Source: Eretmocerus hayati (Eukaryota > Arthropoda > Insecta > Hymenoptera > Aphelinidae). From it: 64,000 nucleotides of DNA. The stretch is taken from positions 122,666,305-122,730,304 of the forward strand of contig CM056743.1 of NCBI GenBank assembly GCA_029851415.1. The letters are read 5' to 3'. Below the pieces are notes generated by a model that saw only the letters and a list, made by a program, of their open reading frames with translations, did no database searches and was not told the DNA's origin. Position numbers and translations under genes: made by a program. This document shows positions 37,537-49,658 of this stretch, in pieces. How positions within the stretch are numbered: position 1 is the stretch's first letter; every line of letters begins with the position of its first letter.

Positions 37537-38892
37537 TACACTGTAAAAAATTTACGAGGTAAAAATACCTGGTGGGGTTGTAGATTCACAGTGTTGAGCA
37601 TGGTGAATTTACCAGAAAGTTATGAAACTTACGAGCGGCTTGTAAATTTACCATGCTCAGCACAGGAAATCCTGGGACACCATGCTGAGCATGGTGAGTT
37701 TACGTTCCGGAGCTTGTAAATTTCCCGTCCCAGGCTTGTAAATTTCATTTGAGTACGCGTGCGCGAGTTTCAATCTGAAAATTTTTGAATCGGACGTTCA
37801 AAGAGAACAACTGTATTCGAGGTGGGCATCGTACTATCAGCGCCCTCATCGGATGTTTATAGAACTGCGCCAGAGCCGACCACGTGACCCCTCAAATCAA
37901 ACCGCGTCTGCTAGCTGAAATTGAGTTCTCAAGAATCTACATGATTTATCTCGTAGAAAACGATTTGCAGAGTTCAATTGGTGTCAATGGCATGAGAGTG
38001 CTCTTATACAACATGGATCTCCTCCAAGGTGAGGTATATTTTGTACCATTTTTTGAACATAAGCACAAGAGGACTTATTGCTAAAAAAAATGCGAAATAT
38101 GCCTTAACCGTCGGAAAAAACCATGTTGTAAGAGTAATCTCGTGTAATTGAAACCGACTAAACTCTCCATAACGTTTCTTACTCGATAAGACAAGTAGAT
38201 TCGTGAGATCAAAATTTCATCTAGCAGACGCGGTTTGATTTGAGAGGTCACGTGGTCGGCTCTGGCGCAGTTCTATAAACATCCGATGAGGGCGCTGATG
38301 GTACGATGCCCACCTCGAATATAGGTCAGCACTCGAAAGTCGAAAGTGGGCACCCGTCAAGGGCTATACGTAAATAAACGATGTAAATAATAATGAAGGG
38401 ATGCTGCTCTCCGTGATGCTCGTGAACGTTTGTGATTGTGTGTGATGCCGGCAGCGAGAAAAGAGCTCGACGTGACTCTCGATATTAGAAAACATTTTCA
38501 TCCACGGATTTCTTTTTATAGAATGATTCAAGCGCGATCAATTTCTATAACGAGGCCACTGCCACACAGTATTAGGTTATGACCGGTCCACAACAAAATC
38601 GATGCATTTTTGTCCAAAAAATTCCATCTACCGTAAGAATCAACACATCTCAATATCTTACTACTATGCTAGAAAAGACGGCTAGATGTTAAATCAACAA
38701 CAACTCGACATTTTATAGAGTCACAAAGGCACGGCGGCTCCTAAGCGGGAATTCACCATCCGTCGCTAAGGAAATTTACAAGCCCGCTCGAAAATTCCCC
38801 ATCCGGGTTTGTAAATTTACAATGCTGAGCATGGTGTCCCTAGATTTCCTGTGCTCAGCATGGTGAATTTACATAAATTTTTTTACAGTGTA
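37537..38892. mobile_element. TA-flanked MITE F, nested inside foldback L
   Basis: The ends are TA-CACTGTAAAAAATTTA and TAAATTTTTTTACAGTG-TA, a Tc1/mariner-type TA duplication. Near both ends there are several copies of TGCTGAGCATGGTGAATTTA in either orientation. The core contains a 107-base near-perfect inverted repeat (37815-37921 and 38214-38320). No protein is encoded. Confidence 0.82.
37815..38320. repeat. 107-bp near-perfect hairpin within F
   Basis: The arms at 37815-37921 and 38214-38320 match with only three differences over 107 bases and face each other around a 292-base spacer. Each arm includes ATCGGATGTTTATAGAACTG and CGTGACC. This is much better conserved than the outer foldback, so the inner unit is younger or is kept alike by gene conversion. 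Confidence 0.88.
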
Positions 38893-39629
38893 CGCATATC
38901 AGCGCGATCGAGAACATTTCCGGCTCGATGCTATTTCAAATGTCCATGTTGCGTTCTGATACTATGATTCTGAGGTTCAGATCGTGCAGATACGATAACT
39001 CGACGTCTCGAGTGACAATGTATCGATTTTTACGTTGAGAATTGGATTTTGTATGATGTTTTCATTCAAAAAGGGTATAAATTGATAAAAATGCGCATTT
39101 TCCCGCTTCAAACCTCAACCTATCCCAATTCTGAACATGGAATCTGAAAGAGCAGACAATTTTACGTTGAAAACATGTCGTATGATATTAATTCAGAAGC
39201 TATTTGATGCTCAGGATTGGGATCGTAAAGGTTGAGAGGTTCCAATGACGACGAGAAGGCGTTCAAAATACTTTTTTCGTTTCGATCGATATCTTGGGCC
39301 CAGATAGGCCTTTTAAAATTTTTCAGACCCATAGATTTTGTAGTTCAGAACTCAATTCCACAATTTTTGGAGCTTCCAGAGCCATATCTATCGATTTTAG
39401 GGGCCAAAATGCCGTTTAAACACGATTTGAAATGAAAAAATCGTATTTTTTGCAGAAATTTCAATGTAGCTCTCCAGGAGCGCCTCAAATGGAAATCCCC
39501 ATCTCGTATTTCAAAAGTTTAGACAATTTTACGTCGAATATATGCCATGGGAATTTTTTTGAAGGCTTTTTCGTACTGAATAACGAGTCTTAAAAAGATG
39601 TCATGAAAGTGTCATCCTAAGCATTAATG

Positions 39630-42128
39630 GGTCAATCCGGCGCTGTCTCCTGTTCAGTAAGTGTTTGTTGCTATTCAACAACAAATTAAAACTATAATTT
39701 TTGTACCGCATCATTTCGAATTATTTATATCGCCAAAGAACAAACGAAGAAAACAGAGTGGGAGAAAGTAGAACTGGAGAAAATTCACATCATGGTATGC
39801 ACGTTGGCATCGGTCGAATATTTCACTGTGAAATGAGCATTCCATACGCACATCACGTATCTGTTGTTTCGCCGCGCTTGATTTGTTACGTTCTATTTGG
39901 TAACCTTTGCGCGCCTCACTTTGGCAAGAAGAATAAAGCTCACAGAACATTCTTTGATGATGTTTTTTGACGAGGAGATTTCGGATTCTTATCAATGAGT
40001 ATATTTTGTCCTATTCAATCATAACTTGTCCTATTTCGAATAAGCCATCTTGATCATCCTTGCAGAATGAACTCTTCACGCATGATCAATTAGATTGTTG
40101 TTATCGCTTCTCAATTTCATCATGTTTCATAGATTGTTGCTCATGAAGCTTATATAGGTATGCATTTCATTGCCATGGATGTCTCGTCGCTCTCGTATGA
40201 TCTCATTTTCATGTTGCCACCTACTCGGAATAATAGATTTCGACTCGAGAGCAGGAATGTTAGTTTTCGCCCACCGAGTGATATTTTTCAGCCACGTCAA
40301 GGACGAGGATACAGGAAATATTACAACAATACGAAAGCATCACTACACGAGTGTCAAAGATTATTTTTGCAGCTGTAAGAGGGGAAGAAAATCGAAAAAT
40401 TGTGCGAAAATGCCTTATTTCTGCACGAACATTAGATGAATATTTTATTCGATCCACCTGCGACTTTTTGAGAACTGTCTGCTTCTGTACTAGAGAAACA
40501 TTTCGGTACAGATTGATCAAAGTCTGTATTGTAATTTTGAAAGAGAGTAGAATTTAGAAAGGGATTTGGAATATTTTTGAACGTCAATTTTGGCTATGAA
40601 CAGGCCTTGCTCATAACACGTATATGAGTTTGTCGAGAGATCTGTACATAAAGTAGAGCCAGTAACCAAAAAAATCTCCAAATTAGCTCACGTAAAACTT
40701 GAAATGAGTCTTTCCCAGCGACAACCAAATACTCACACGACATACTCGAGAATTCAAGTGCGTGTAATCTAGAATTTGTTCGTAAAACTAACTGACTCGT
40801 TCTCAACTGCCGCAAGATGATTTTGATTGTTTTGCGAGGAGGAAGATAATTTTTCCTCATTGTGGAGTTATTAGAAGTTCTGACGAAATGGTCCTGAAAG
40901 CTCTGGGAAGTTTGAACATATTTTCCTAGACATCAAATAGACCTTGTCATGAAACGTCTCCGACCGTTGAATTGAAAGGCCTTGGCAAAACGCGGAATTA
41001 GGAGGTTCAAAGGATCAACTATATTGGAAAACTAGGACCTCTCATCAATAGTGAACTCACATTTTTCTACACGCGAGAAACACTGGCATTAATCATTCCT
41101 CAACTCTTTCATTCCCAATCATCAAAGACTGTTGTCGAGTCATCTTTTGGATCTCATTCTGTAGTACAACTTACAAACAAGTTGGAGTGAGGGCTATAAG
41201 GCTATACTCACTAGTATCAAGGAGCTGCAAATACGAGGCCTGGCTGTCCCTCGAGACGAGGCTGGCTAGTTTCCATGTCATTCTCACTGGTTGAATGCAC
41301 CCGCGACTTAAAAGTTACTACTTATTATTGCGTATTACAATCCTAGTATATAACAGACCAAAGAGGACACTCGACTAAAGTTGACAGAGGTGAGTTGCAC
41401 CTGCGACTGAGCTCGTCGCGCGCTTCTGGATGCGCTTATAAATCGATTGTGGGCATGCCGAGTGGTGATGTCTTTGGCGCGTGAACTCTGATGGCTTCAA
41501 AAAGTAGCAGGAGTAAAGATCTTTTGAACCCGTGTTATGTAAGAAGAACAGAATTTTAGAGGGTTCAGGCTGTATTCTATTTAAATGCACGTGAGGATTG
41601 AAATCAAATTTGTGGTATCATAGGCATCGCCTCAATCTTCCTCAAAAACAGTCTGCATGTATATTATCATAGCGAAAGAAAAATATTATCTATGATGTAC
41701 TTAGAAGTGTCCATTATACATTTTCTGCACTGAATAGGGAAAAAATGACGTTTTCACTGTCATTTTGCAGTATTTTGACAAGCCCCTGAAAAATGATCAT
41801 ATTGTGTCTCAAGCAAATTCAAATCATCATAATTCAAATCCCGAAGCAGAAACTTGGGCGCACAGTGGTCAAAAGCCTACCGTTTGTTTGGGAATAAGTC
41901 GGATTTGTTATCATTCTTAAGGAATTGGGATGATTCAATTGGGATTCTCTTTGTCCTTTGATGAGCTTGGATTTGTATTCCCCGGTTCTTTCTCCACTAC
42001 CACCTGTGAGTGGTTTGAATCTAAATTCTCCGAATTGGGAGTAAACCTTTGTGTCATTTTAAATGGCAGAAAAATCATTCCCGTAAGAAATACATCGGGC
42101 CAACATGGCGAAGTTTCAGAATATGTAT
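39630..42128. other. Intergenic DNA, nothing recognised
   Basis: Frames of up to 94 codons on both strands, none with a domain. No long inverted repeat was found. Confidence 0.45.
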
Positions 42129-42300
42129 TACCATTTACAGGAGTGAATGTGAACACCGGGGTAAATGTTTGAAGGTGAGATGAATAGCTTCAAAATGAGC
42201 TCCAGTAGGATCTTATACGACCAATCAGTACAGAACTATCCCAAAAACAAAAGTGGACACATTCGCCCCGGTGTCAACATGTTCACCCCAGTTTACGGTA
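42129..42300. mobile_element. Short family D relative, D3
   Basis: A 172-bp TA-flanked foldback. The right end read inward is TACCGTAAACTGGGGTGAAC, which resembles the D family end TACCGTCAAC(T/C)GGGGTA. The left end is TACCATTTACAGGAGTGAAT. Both continue into ACACCGGGGTAAATG-like sequence. Confidence 0.7.
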
Positions 42301-42748
42301 CTCTAACTTATAAATGCCACATTTGTAGCGATTTTAGGGTTCTCGTAATGAAAGAATACATCTGCTCTTCGCTTGGAAGTCCATTTTGGGCATTGAAGAA
42401 CATGTCTATCTTGCGTGCTCAAAATGGGCTACCGCGCTCAGTACCGAAGATATTATGTTACTCCCAATACAAGATCATGCAAGGGTACCGTTGAGTTGAA
42501 TGAGTATTCCGAATCAATTGGCTAGTTGAAACGTCTCGGGATGTCTCGGAATATAACTATCTCAGAATCTTGTTGCGAAGTACTTCGGCTGATTGAATGA
42601 AATGAAAGATGCTCAGTGAGTAACTTCCAATCTGCCCTTCAAGTCGATCCACAACTCACTAAATCGAATTTTGCTGGAATCTACTTCTACGCATTCAATA
42701 TCCTATTTCTGAATATACGTGTATTCTCCAAGGATCTTACGCGTGCTA

Positions 42749-42974
42749 TATTAGTCCGGTCTCCAGCCACCCTTCCGCATGTCCGTGAAATCCAACTTCG
42801 GAACGATCTGTCTCAAAAACTATTCGGCGAAAAGTGTCCACCTTCGTCTTGGTTTCAATCAACACACATATAGATTCGAATAAGACAAAGGTGGACACTC
42901 TATACCGTGTTTTGTATTAGATTGGTACTATTAGTCACGGACATACGAAAGGGTTGCTGGAGACCGGACTATAT
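42749..42974. mobile_element. MITE with about 40-bp terminal inverted repeats
   Basis: The left end TATTAGTCCGGTCTCCAGCC pairs with its complement near 42955-42974 (GCTGGAGACCGGACTATA). An inner pair is AGTGTCCACCTT and AAGGTGGACACT. No coding capacity. Confidence 0.78.
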
Positions 42975-43006
42975 AGGTTGAATCGTCACGCGTCGGATGA
43001 GAAATT

Positions 43007-43395
43007 TTAAGGCGATGCGGTCACCGTGCACCGTGCACGCTGAAAGTTATTCCCACTTTTATCAAATTTGCTTGCGATTTGGGTGAAATGACGAGAAAAC
43101 CCGCGATTATTATCATCTAACTCGAGTTCGTCTTCTCGTCGTTTGGCTAAAATCGCAAGAGAACTGGAGAAAAGTGCGAAAAACTTGGGCGCGGGCACCT
43201 CCTAACCTATAATATAGGCACTTTGTAATTCGCACTTTTATCCGATTCTCTTGCGTTTTGGGTGAAACGATGAGAAGACGAACTCGACTTAGATGATAAT
43301 AAACGCGGTTCTTCTCGTCGTTTCACCCAAATCGCAAGCAAATTTGATAAAAGTGCGAATAACTTTCAGCGTGCACGGTGACCGCATCGCCTTAA
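43007..43395. mobile_element. Family G multi-hairpin element, copy G2 (TTAA-flanked)
   Basis: TTAA at both ends encloses GGCGATGCGGTCACCGTGCA and its complement. The left end has a duplicated CGTGCAC. The interior repeats the motif GACGAGAAGAC..AT loop..GTCTTCTCGTC twice, as in G1. The TTAA flanks suggest a piggyBac-type mobiliser, unlike the CCCT-ended MITE above. Confidence 0.83.
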
Positions 43396-45204
43396 CGTGG
43401 AGAATCTCCTTGCACAATTTGAAAGAATCGGGCTCCAAACTACTCACAGGGTTGATCACGATCCTAAAAAAAAACACATGGCACATTTTCAATCTCATCA
43501 AAATAAATCCCGTTGGAAACAGTCCAATATTTTTAAAATTTTATTTCTCAAAAAGTACAATTTTTGACTGCCACCGTACGGTTTTCGCGTGTTTAACTTT
43601 TCGTCCAACGTTTTTGATTTTGAAATCAATGGACACGGTCGCTTTCAGCAATATGAAGAGTGACTAGGACTGTGTACAAACAAGTTCACGGCAAATTTAG
43701 ATAACAAGACTCAAAATGTTTCCGGATGCCAACTTAATTTAAGTTTCTACCCGCGAAAAGTTACTCATCATGAGATAAATTTTATTATGCTGTAAGTCGA
43801 TGCTGTATCGATTAGAGTGCTGCAGAGATTCGTCAATCACGAGGAATCACGATTGAAGTCTGAGTAAGATCTATGTTTATATGTGCATGAAGCTTTAACA
43901 CATATAGATTGACATCGTGGCACTAATTTGTTGAACGATCCAATCGACTAGGGTCTATGCGTGTATACGCACACGTAATGTGGCTTCATATTCATGATAG
44001 GGCACTCAAGTAGGAGGCGTCCGCTGTATTTTTATCGGAGCTCTCAAACTCTTCTCTGGTGAGTTTTTAAAATGATTCCTCCTGCATTTTAAGAAATCCG
44101 GTGTAAATTTACTACTTATATCAATAAATCCTACCGAGTACAGTTCTTGAAAATTTTGACAGATACCTGGGCTCTCACCATTTCATCCTTCGTGTACTTA
44201 ATAAAAAAAAAAAAAAATCCTTCGTGTACTAAACCGTTTTGTACATGAAGGATGGAGCGTTTGTGGCTATATATACTTGTCCTAAAGGAGTCTTATGCCT
44301 TTATCAACAAATGCACATCCTTTCACTTGCATTTCGCACTCAATCAGTAATAAAATTCATAATTCAAAATGATAGGATCTTATCTATTACTGAATCCTCA
44401 TAGCGCGACCTTTTTGATGCAGCATCAATCTGATTGAATAGCTGTCTAATCTTGGAATGAATTCGTGTACGAATAGTTTATGCCTGCCTGTACGGAAGCA
44501 TTTTGAAAAGTTTGAACAGTCAAATACACAAGGATGGATGGATTGGTTGGTTCTATGGTACTCTTTAGAAACCCGTTGCTCTAACCGAAAATGGACTCGT
44601 GAAGTTCTCACTCTACACTCGTTTGCTCAGCGCGAATCCCTTTCAGCTCATACATTTATAACCATGTAACGTGCAGTAACTGCCTCGTCCCTTCCTCGTC
44701 TAAAACTTTACTGACATGAAGCGTTCATCTCGCTGTGTCGAGTCTAGTCTCATCTGCATGTATCTTCTTCAGTATAAGCTCGTTCATATGATCAGTTTAC
44801 TCGTGTGCTCGGGGCGGTGGAGTTTTTGACGAGAAGTTTGAGTGCCGGAGTGTGATGTGAGGTCCAGAACTTGGTAGTGGTATTTTATTTCTTCTTTGCA
44901 AGTATCTCACCACTCAACTTTTAGGAATTCTTGTTATTTTTTATACAAGGTGAGGGGCTATCTATCAATTTAAAGAGACGAATTTCAGATTTTCGATCCA
45001 CACTCCTCCCTGTACATGAGACAATCTCAATGGAAAATTGCTAACTTCATCATGGAACTTAGAAAATTCGCCAAACAACCTGGAATTATCTTTAATCGCT
45101 GTTTGATTCTTCAAGTGGTCGATATTGAATCCGAAAATTCAGCGAGTCCTCAAGTTGAATCGGTGCTGGAAAGACACCGTAAAAGTAGGCAAACTTAGTT
45201 TATG
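43396..45204. other. Intergenic DNA with one minimal poly(A) insertion
   Basis: No gene recognised. The one clear feature is at 44186-44230: a 13-base sequence TCCTTCGTGTACT occurs twice, separated by 19 bases (44199-44217) consisting of TAATA plus a run of A. This looks like a target duplication around an almost empty retrotransposition event. Confidence 0.55.
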
Positions 45205-45980
45205 TAAAGTAAGTGTGCCTTACTTGCTCTCACTCAAAGTCTCGAAAGAGAGCTACTGCAGATATTGATTATCATTTTTCTCAGATTTGTTATATTGCAA
45301 TATCGAATTTTATAAAACTCTTTAGACCGATCCAGAATGACCTTCAGCTTTTTTGGAACAGAAATATTGTTTTTGCTGTTTCTGACTTCTTTCTTCTCGA
45401 GCAGTAAAAGTGATGCCAGAAAAGATTGGCTCATGCAATTTCCAACACTTCTTAGCTCATTTCTCTAGTCTTTGTTTCAACTTTGAAATGTTTTTGCAGA
45501 ATCTCAGAATTCAATTTCCAATCGATTTTATGGGAATATCACTGAAAAGAGTGCAGTGTGCTTAGTTTGCTTCCACAGATTTTTTCTGGATTTGTTCATC
45601 ACCCCGTGAAAGTCCATCCAGATGAGTCGAAATGTTAAGAGAAAATGCTGCAAAATGAGGTATATAAGGCGTCTTATTTGGATGCCTGAAAGATGATTTA
45701 TCACGATTTCACGTAGGACTCATGCAACCATGCATATGGAGATAATCTTCCTATAATGTACGATGAGGGCAAATTAGGCACACCCTCTCAGGAACTAAAA
45801 ATAAAACTTCTATTGCAAAAACTGAGATAGCTTGACTTGAGTAAGTTGAAATTAGGCGCACTCATTTTATAGGCCTTGAAATAAGCTTCAAAACACGCTG
45901 AGCTGCATTCAAAATCATTGAAATGGGCCAAAATGCTGAGCTAAAAAAATCTTGGGGACAAATTAAGCACACCTAGCTTA
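45205..45980. mobile_element. Degenerate family C element, copy C3
   Basis: The left end TAAAGTAAGTGTGCCTTACT and right end AATTAAGCACACCTAGCTTA are degenerate family C termini. Inner ends of the same kind lie at about 45550 (GTGTGCTTAGTTTGC) and about 45766 (GGGCAAATTAGGCACACC). The nested layout matches C2. It is older and more decayed. Confidence 0.65.
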
Positions 45981-46667
45981 TTTTGAGGTAGATCAAAGAA
46001 CATCAGAGCTAATCGAAGCTGAGAGTTCTTATCTCGGCTATTACTCATTGTTAACGATGGATTCCTATCAAGAGTCGCAGAGTTGAAAATTTTGATCATG
46101 GTTCCGAGTCAAGTAAAGATTTTTCAGTTAGAAGAAGGTGGATTTCAAAATTTGAAATTCTTCACCGATCCAATTTCTGTCCAGAAAGATGACTTATTCA
46201 CACTGTCAGCTTTTATACGAACTGTTCCTATCGCAATCAATTTGGAGTTCGTGCTTTTTCAAAGTTTTCTCAAGGTACACTTGGCGTTAGGATTATACTC
46301 ATGCTAAAATGTAATTGTGGAATGATACATACGTACTCTGCGTCGTGAACTTGTATGATGTAGGGATTATTGGCAGTCGATAACCCACTTGAGATAGTCT
46401 TTCAGCTTCATATTCCTGTGTAGTCGTACTCTGAAGTATAGCCCTGTCAGTTTCTGGACTATACTTGAAAACTTTTTGGGATACAACGTAAATACTATAT
46501 CCAAATTCGGTGCATACCTAGTTGTAAGAAATCTTTCACTATCAGTATTTGATGAATATTATGTTTGTGGAAGTGGCAGCTTGCCTGTAAAGTTTCACCA
46601 CAAATTTGAGAGCAGAGTTGATTTTGGTTGCTTTTCGTTTTGGTTCAAGCTACATCTAAGGCTAATA

Positions 46668-47368
46668 CAGTCTCTTCCGGTTGTAACAAGAATCCGTCCA
46701 GAACGAGGAAATTGTTTTGGTTTAGTTGATCCCCCTATTAAGTCAACGGGACTAGTACCGGTTATAACGAGCTCGGCTATAACAAAATTCCGGTTGTAAC
46801 GAGAGAAAAATTGATTGAAATTTTGAATCGTATCCTGGCATCGCGAGCAAATCCGATATATGACGGCATAGAGCGAGCGAATTCGATGTAAACAAGCAGT
46901 ATGTGAGTCAAGAGACCGTATGCTTTTGGCGAACAAGATGGCAATTTCGTTTCAAGGCAAAGTTGGTATCATACTAAAACGTTTGATCGAGGCCAAAATA
47001 GTAGTAAACTGTGCAACATCTACAATGTCAGCAGCCCCTCTGGGAGAAGAATCAAAAATTGATTACGAATTTTATAGCTAAGCGGTGAACTCATAATTTG
47101 ACGAATCATTCAAATTACTTTGTTGATTCTACTCGTTGGTTTGATTATTTCATCTCAAAATAAATATATGTGTTCTAATGACCATCTGTATTTTACGAAT
47201 GAACTCGAGTGTGAACTTATGAAATAGTCTTCATGAAGCAAATATGAGTTATATCACTAGCTCCAGCTTGACCTGTCATATCCTGGCAATTTGGATCATA
47301 CCGGTTATAGCGAGCACCGGCTATAACGAGCATTTTTCTCCGAAACTCGTTGTAATCGGGAGAGACTG
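46668..47368. mobile_element. pogo/Tigger-like non-autonomous element
   Basis: The ends are CAGTCTCTTCCGGTTGTAAC on the left and, read inward from the right, CAGTCTCTCCCGATTACAAC. CAGT-ended repeats of this look are typical of pogo/Tigger elements. The motif CCGGTT(A/G)TAACGAG recurs near both ends (46678, about 46752, about 46789, about 47299, about 47314). No intact transposase. The TA target duplication is visible on the left only. Confidence 0.65.
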
Positions 47369-47456
47369 TTTCTCGAAAAATCCACCACGTTGTATATGTA
47401 ATATATCCATAGCGAGCGGGTTGGTTTTAATTCTCTTCATCCATGTTTCCAAATCA

Positions 47457-49658
47457 TACCGTCAACCGGGGTATTTTTGGAACAAAAACCGAATTTTTTT
47501 CCTTGAACCTCGCCAAACTTGTACGTCTTGCATCAGAAGCGCATTGTATCTAAGGTCAAACGAAAGCTTACAGTTCCAGCTTACGATTGCGGTGTTTATA
47601 AGGGTGTGTCCACAAATAAAGCGTACGAACTGCTCACGGCTCACAGCGCATACCCACGACTCACGTGCGCCATGCGCTACTCATCGGATTTTAGCCTGCG
47701 AGTGATATGGATTTCCCTTGTTACCGGTTGGATCCAATACAGAACTTGAGGCTAGCGATCGAGAATGGATGACGATCTTCCGAGAAATCCACACTGAGAG
47801 ACTTCCGTCATTAAATTTTACAGATGTGGAATTAATTTTTAGAGAAAGACGCTGCAATTGGGGGAAACTAGATATTTTTGAAACCCGGGCTGTAATTTTC
47901 GATGTCATGACACTAATTTTTCTTGCCGGATACGATAATGGATTAAAATATGATTTACTGGGAAAGAAGAAAGTTTTTCCCCAGGTAGTATTTACACTGA
48001 CTTATGAAGTATAGATATGCTTAAACTTCAAATGAGATTTCGTACAATGTTTGATATATATGGTGATGCATTATATGATGATATACTTATATTATGATTG
48101 ATACTTAGGTCGCTATATAACTAGATATATTTTTCTCACCTCCTACCACACCTACCACACTCTCGCCATATATGGTATTCGTTTACGTCCAAATTTTGGA
48201 ACTTCTATATATACAAACGAGGTTAGATTTGACCACTCGCGAGAAAGACTGAACATGTCGTTTGCGAATTTTCCTGAATATGGATGTGTTTACCTTTCAT
48301 GTACTAACATGCGTTATCGCTCAATTTATCATTCTAACGTGAAAGGGGAGTTCTAACATGTTCATTGAACTCGAAATTTGATTCGAAAGAGCTGTTATTG
48401 AGTCTCAGAACGAGCCGAGAGCGCTTCGGATCCATCTGGTGGCGTCAATGACAAATGGTGCCCTCTGTTTGCTACGTTTGAGTGGTTGTAGCGGCCCACA
48501 CTAAATTTTAGTTCTTGAGCACTAATTTTTGCTTCCCACGCGCCAATTTTTGGTGCCCGTGTGACGGGAGAGAAATTTTGTTGCGGGATCACTAAAATTT
48601 GATGTTGCATGTTTAAATTTTGCTGCGGATACTACACTTTCTGATGAAATTCAATCCTGTCCCCCGGATGGAGCCGATCGCAGTAATTTTTAATGTCGGG
48701 AGTTTCTCAGTGCATGTCACTCGCGCCGGTACTCGCCAGCTAAAATCCAATGAGCAGCGGATGGCGCACGTGGGCATGCGCTGTGAGCCGTGAGCAGTGC
48801 GTACGCTTCATTTGTGGACACACCCTAAGGTACGGTTGGACATCTCTGGTTGGAGCTATGAGCAACTGAGATAACTTTGTAACAGAAATTTTTATCATTA
48901 TTTATTAGTTAATTTATTCATAAACTAGGCCACGCAATCGATTTTCACCATCAGTAATTGAAAGCTGAGTGTCTTGGCTTTCCATTGACCTGCTGTAAAA
49001 GTCCATTATTTAACTTCTATAATCGAGCATGCATAGATACCTTCAGCATACCTGACTGCTCGCGTCGCGGCTAACTCTCGAGGAGGAAAATACCATCACA
49101 ATCGGTTTCTGACAAAAACTGCCATAACTCGGCTTCCGTGGGTCGAAGTGAGACGTTCTTTGGCTCATTTTGAAGCTCTGATCGACGTCTACTCAAGTAG
49201 GATTCGGTGATGATATAGATCTTGGAAAAGAATTGAGAGTACATGAACAGGTGTTCCAAAGTTACCCCAGTTTCTGGCAAAATAATACGTACTTCTCAGT
49301 TTTTACTCTACAAAACCGAAACTTCGTGAAAATACTCCAACGTAACAATGTATTCGTCCAGATATGTGTACAGACAAGTGAAATCTAGCTCAGTTACCTC
49401 GAATTCGACCTACTAAAGTCGGGACCACACCACTTTTTCCGAGAGACTGTTTGTTGGGTTGAAAATGCACTTTTGAAGAAGTCAGCTTATAAACGGATTA
49501 AAAGCTGATGGAGGCCCTTGCGTCAATGCAAAATATTGCTTATGCGTGTCGCAAATGGAGGGAACCGGTATCAAAGCCTCAGGATCATCTGCCCAGCCAA
49601 CTGTGCGTGATAACCACTCTTCCATGGGTTGTTCCAAAGTTACCCCGGGTTGACGGTA
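47457..49658. mobile_element. Family D element, copy D2, carrying a nested Harbinger-like element
   Basis: The left end TACCGTCAACCGGGGTA pairs with TACCCCGGGTTGACGGTA at the right; the flank is TA. An inner end copy (TGTTCCAAAGTTACCCCAG) is at about 49252-49271. The 1224-bp element E is inserted near its left end. Without E, D2 is about 1 kb, similar in size to D1. Confidence 0.8.
47602..48825. mobile_element. PIF/Harbinger-like element E nested in D2 (TAA target)
   Basis: TAA duplications flank it (47599-47601 and 48826-48828), matching the TWA target of PIF/Harbinger. The terminal inverted repeats are about 100 bases and begin GGGTGTGTCCACAAAT(A/G)AAG, then GCTCACGGCTCACAGCGCAT. The left copy has a small local duplication (CCCACGACTCACG) absent from the right. 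No Harbinger transposase is recognisable; a 98-codon frame at 47718-48014 has no known domain. Confidence 0.82.

Larger units (their letters stand above)
36488..39629. repeat. Large foldback element L, 3.1 kb
   Basis: The outer arms, about 36488-37206 and 38903-39629, are inverted copies of each other over roughly 720 bases. Anchors are CATTAATGC at the ends, CGCTCCTGGAGAGCTACATT, and ATCAAATAGCTTCTGAA near the inside. Between the arms sits the TA-flanked element F (37537-38892). The arms have diverged moderately. The left edge lies 120 bases upstream of the P450 start codon, so it could affect that promoter. No transposase is present. Confidence 0.85.

Noticed and set aside
46595..46936. 113-codon minus frame near the pogo-like element
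   Set aside because: Crosses the terminal repeat of the element and has no DDE or HTH motif.
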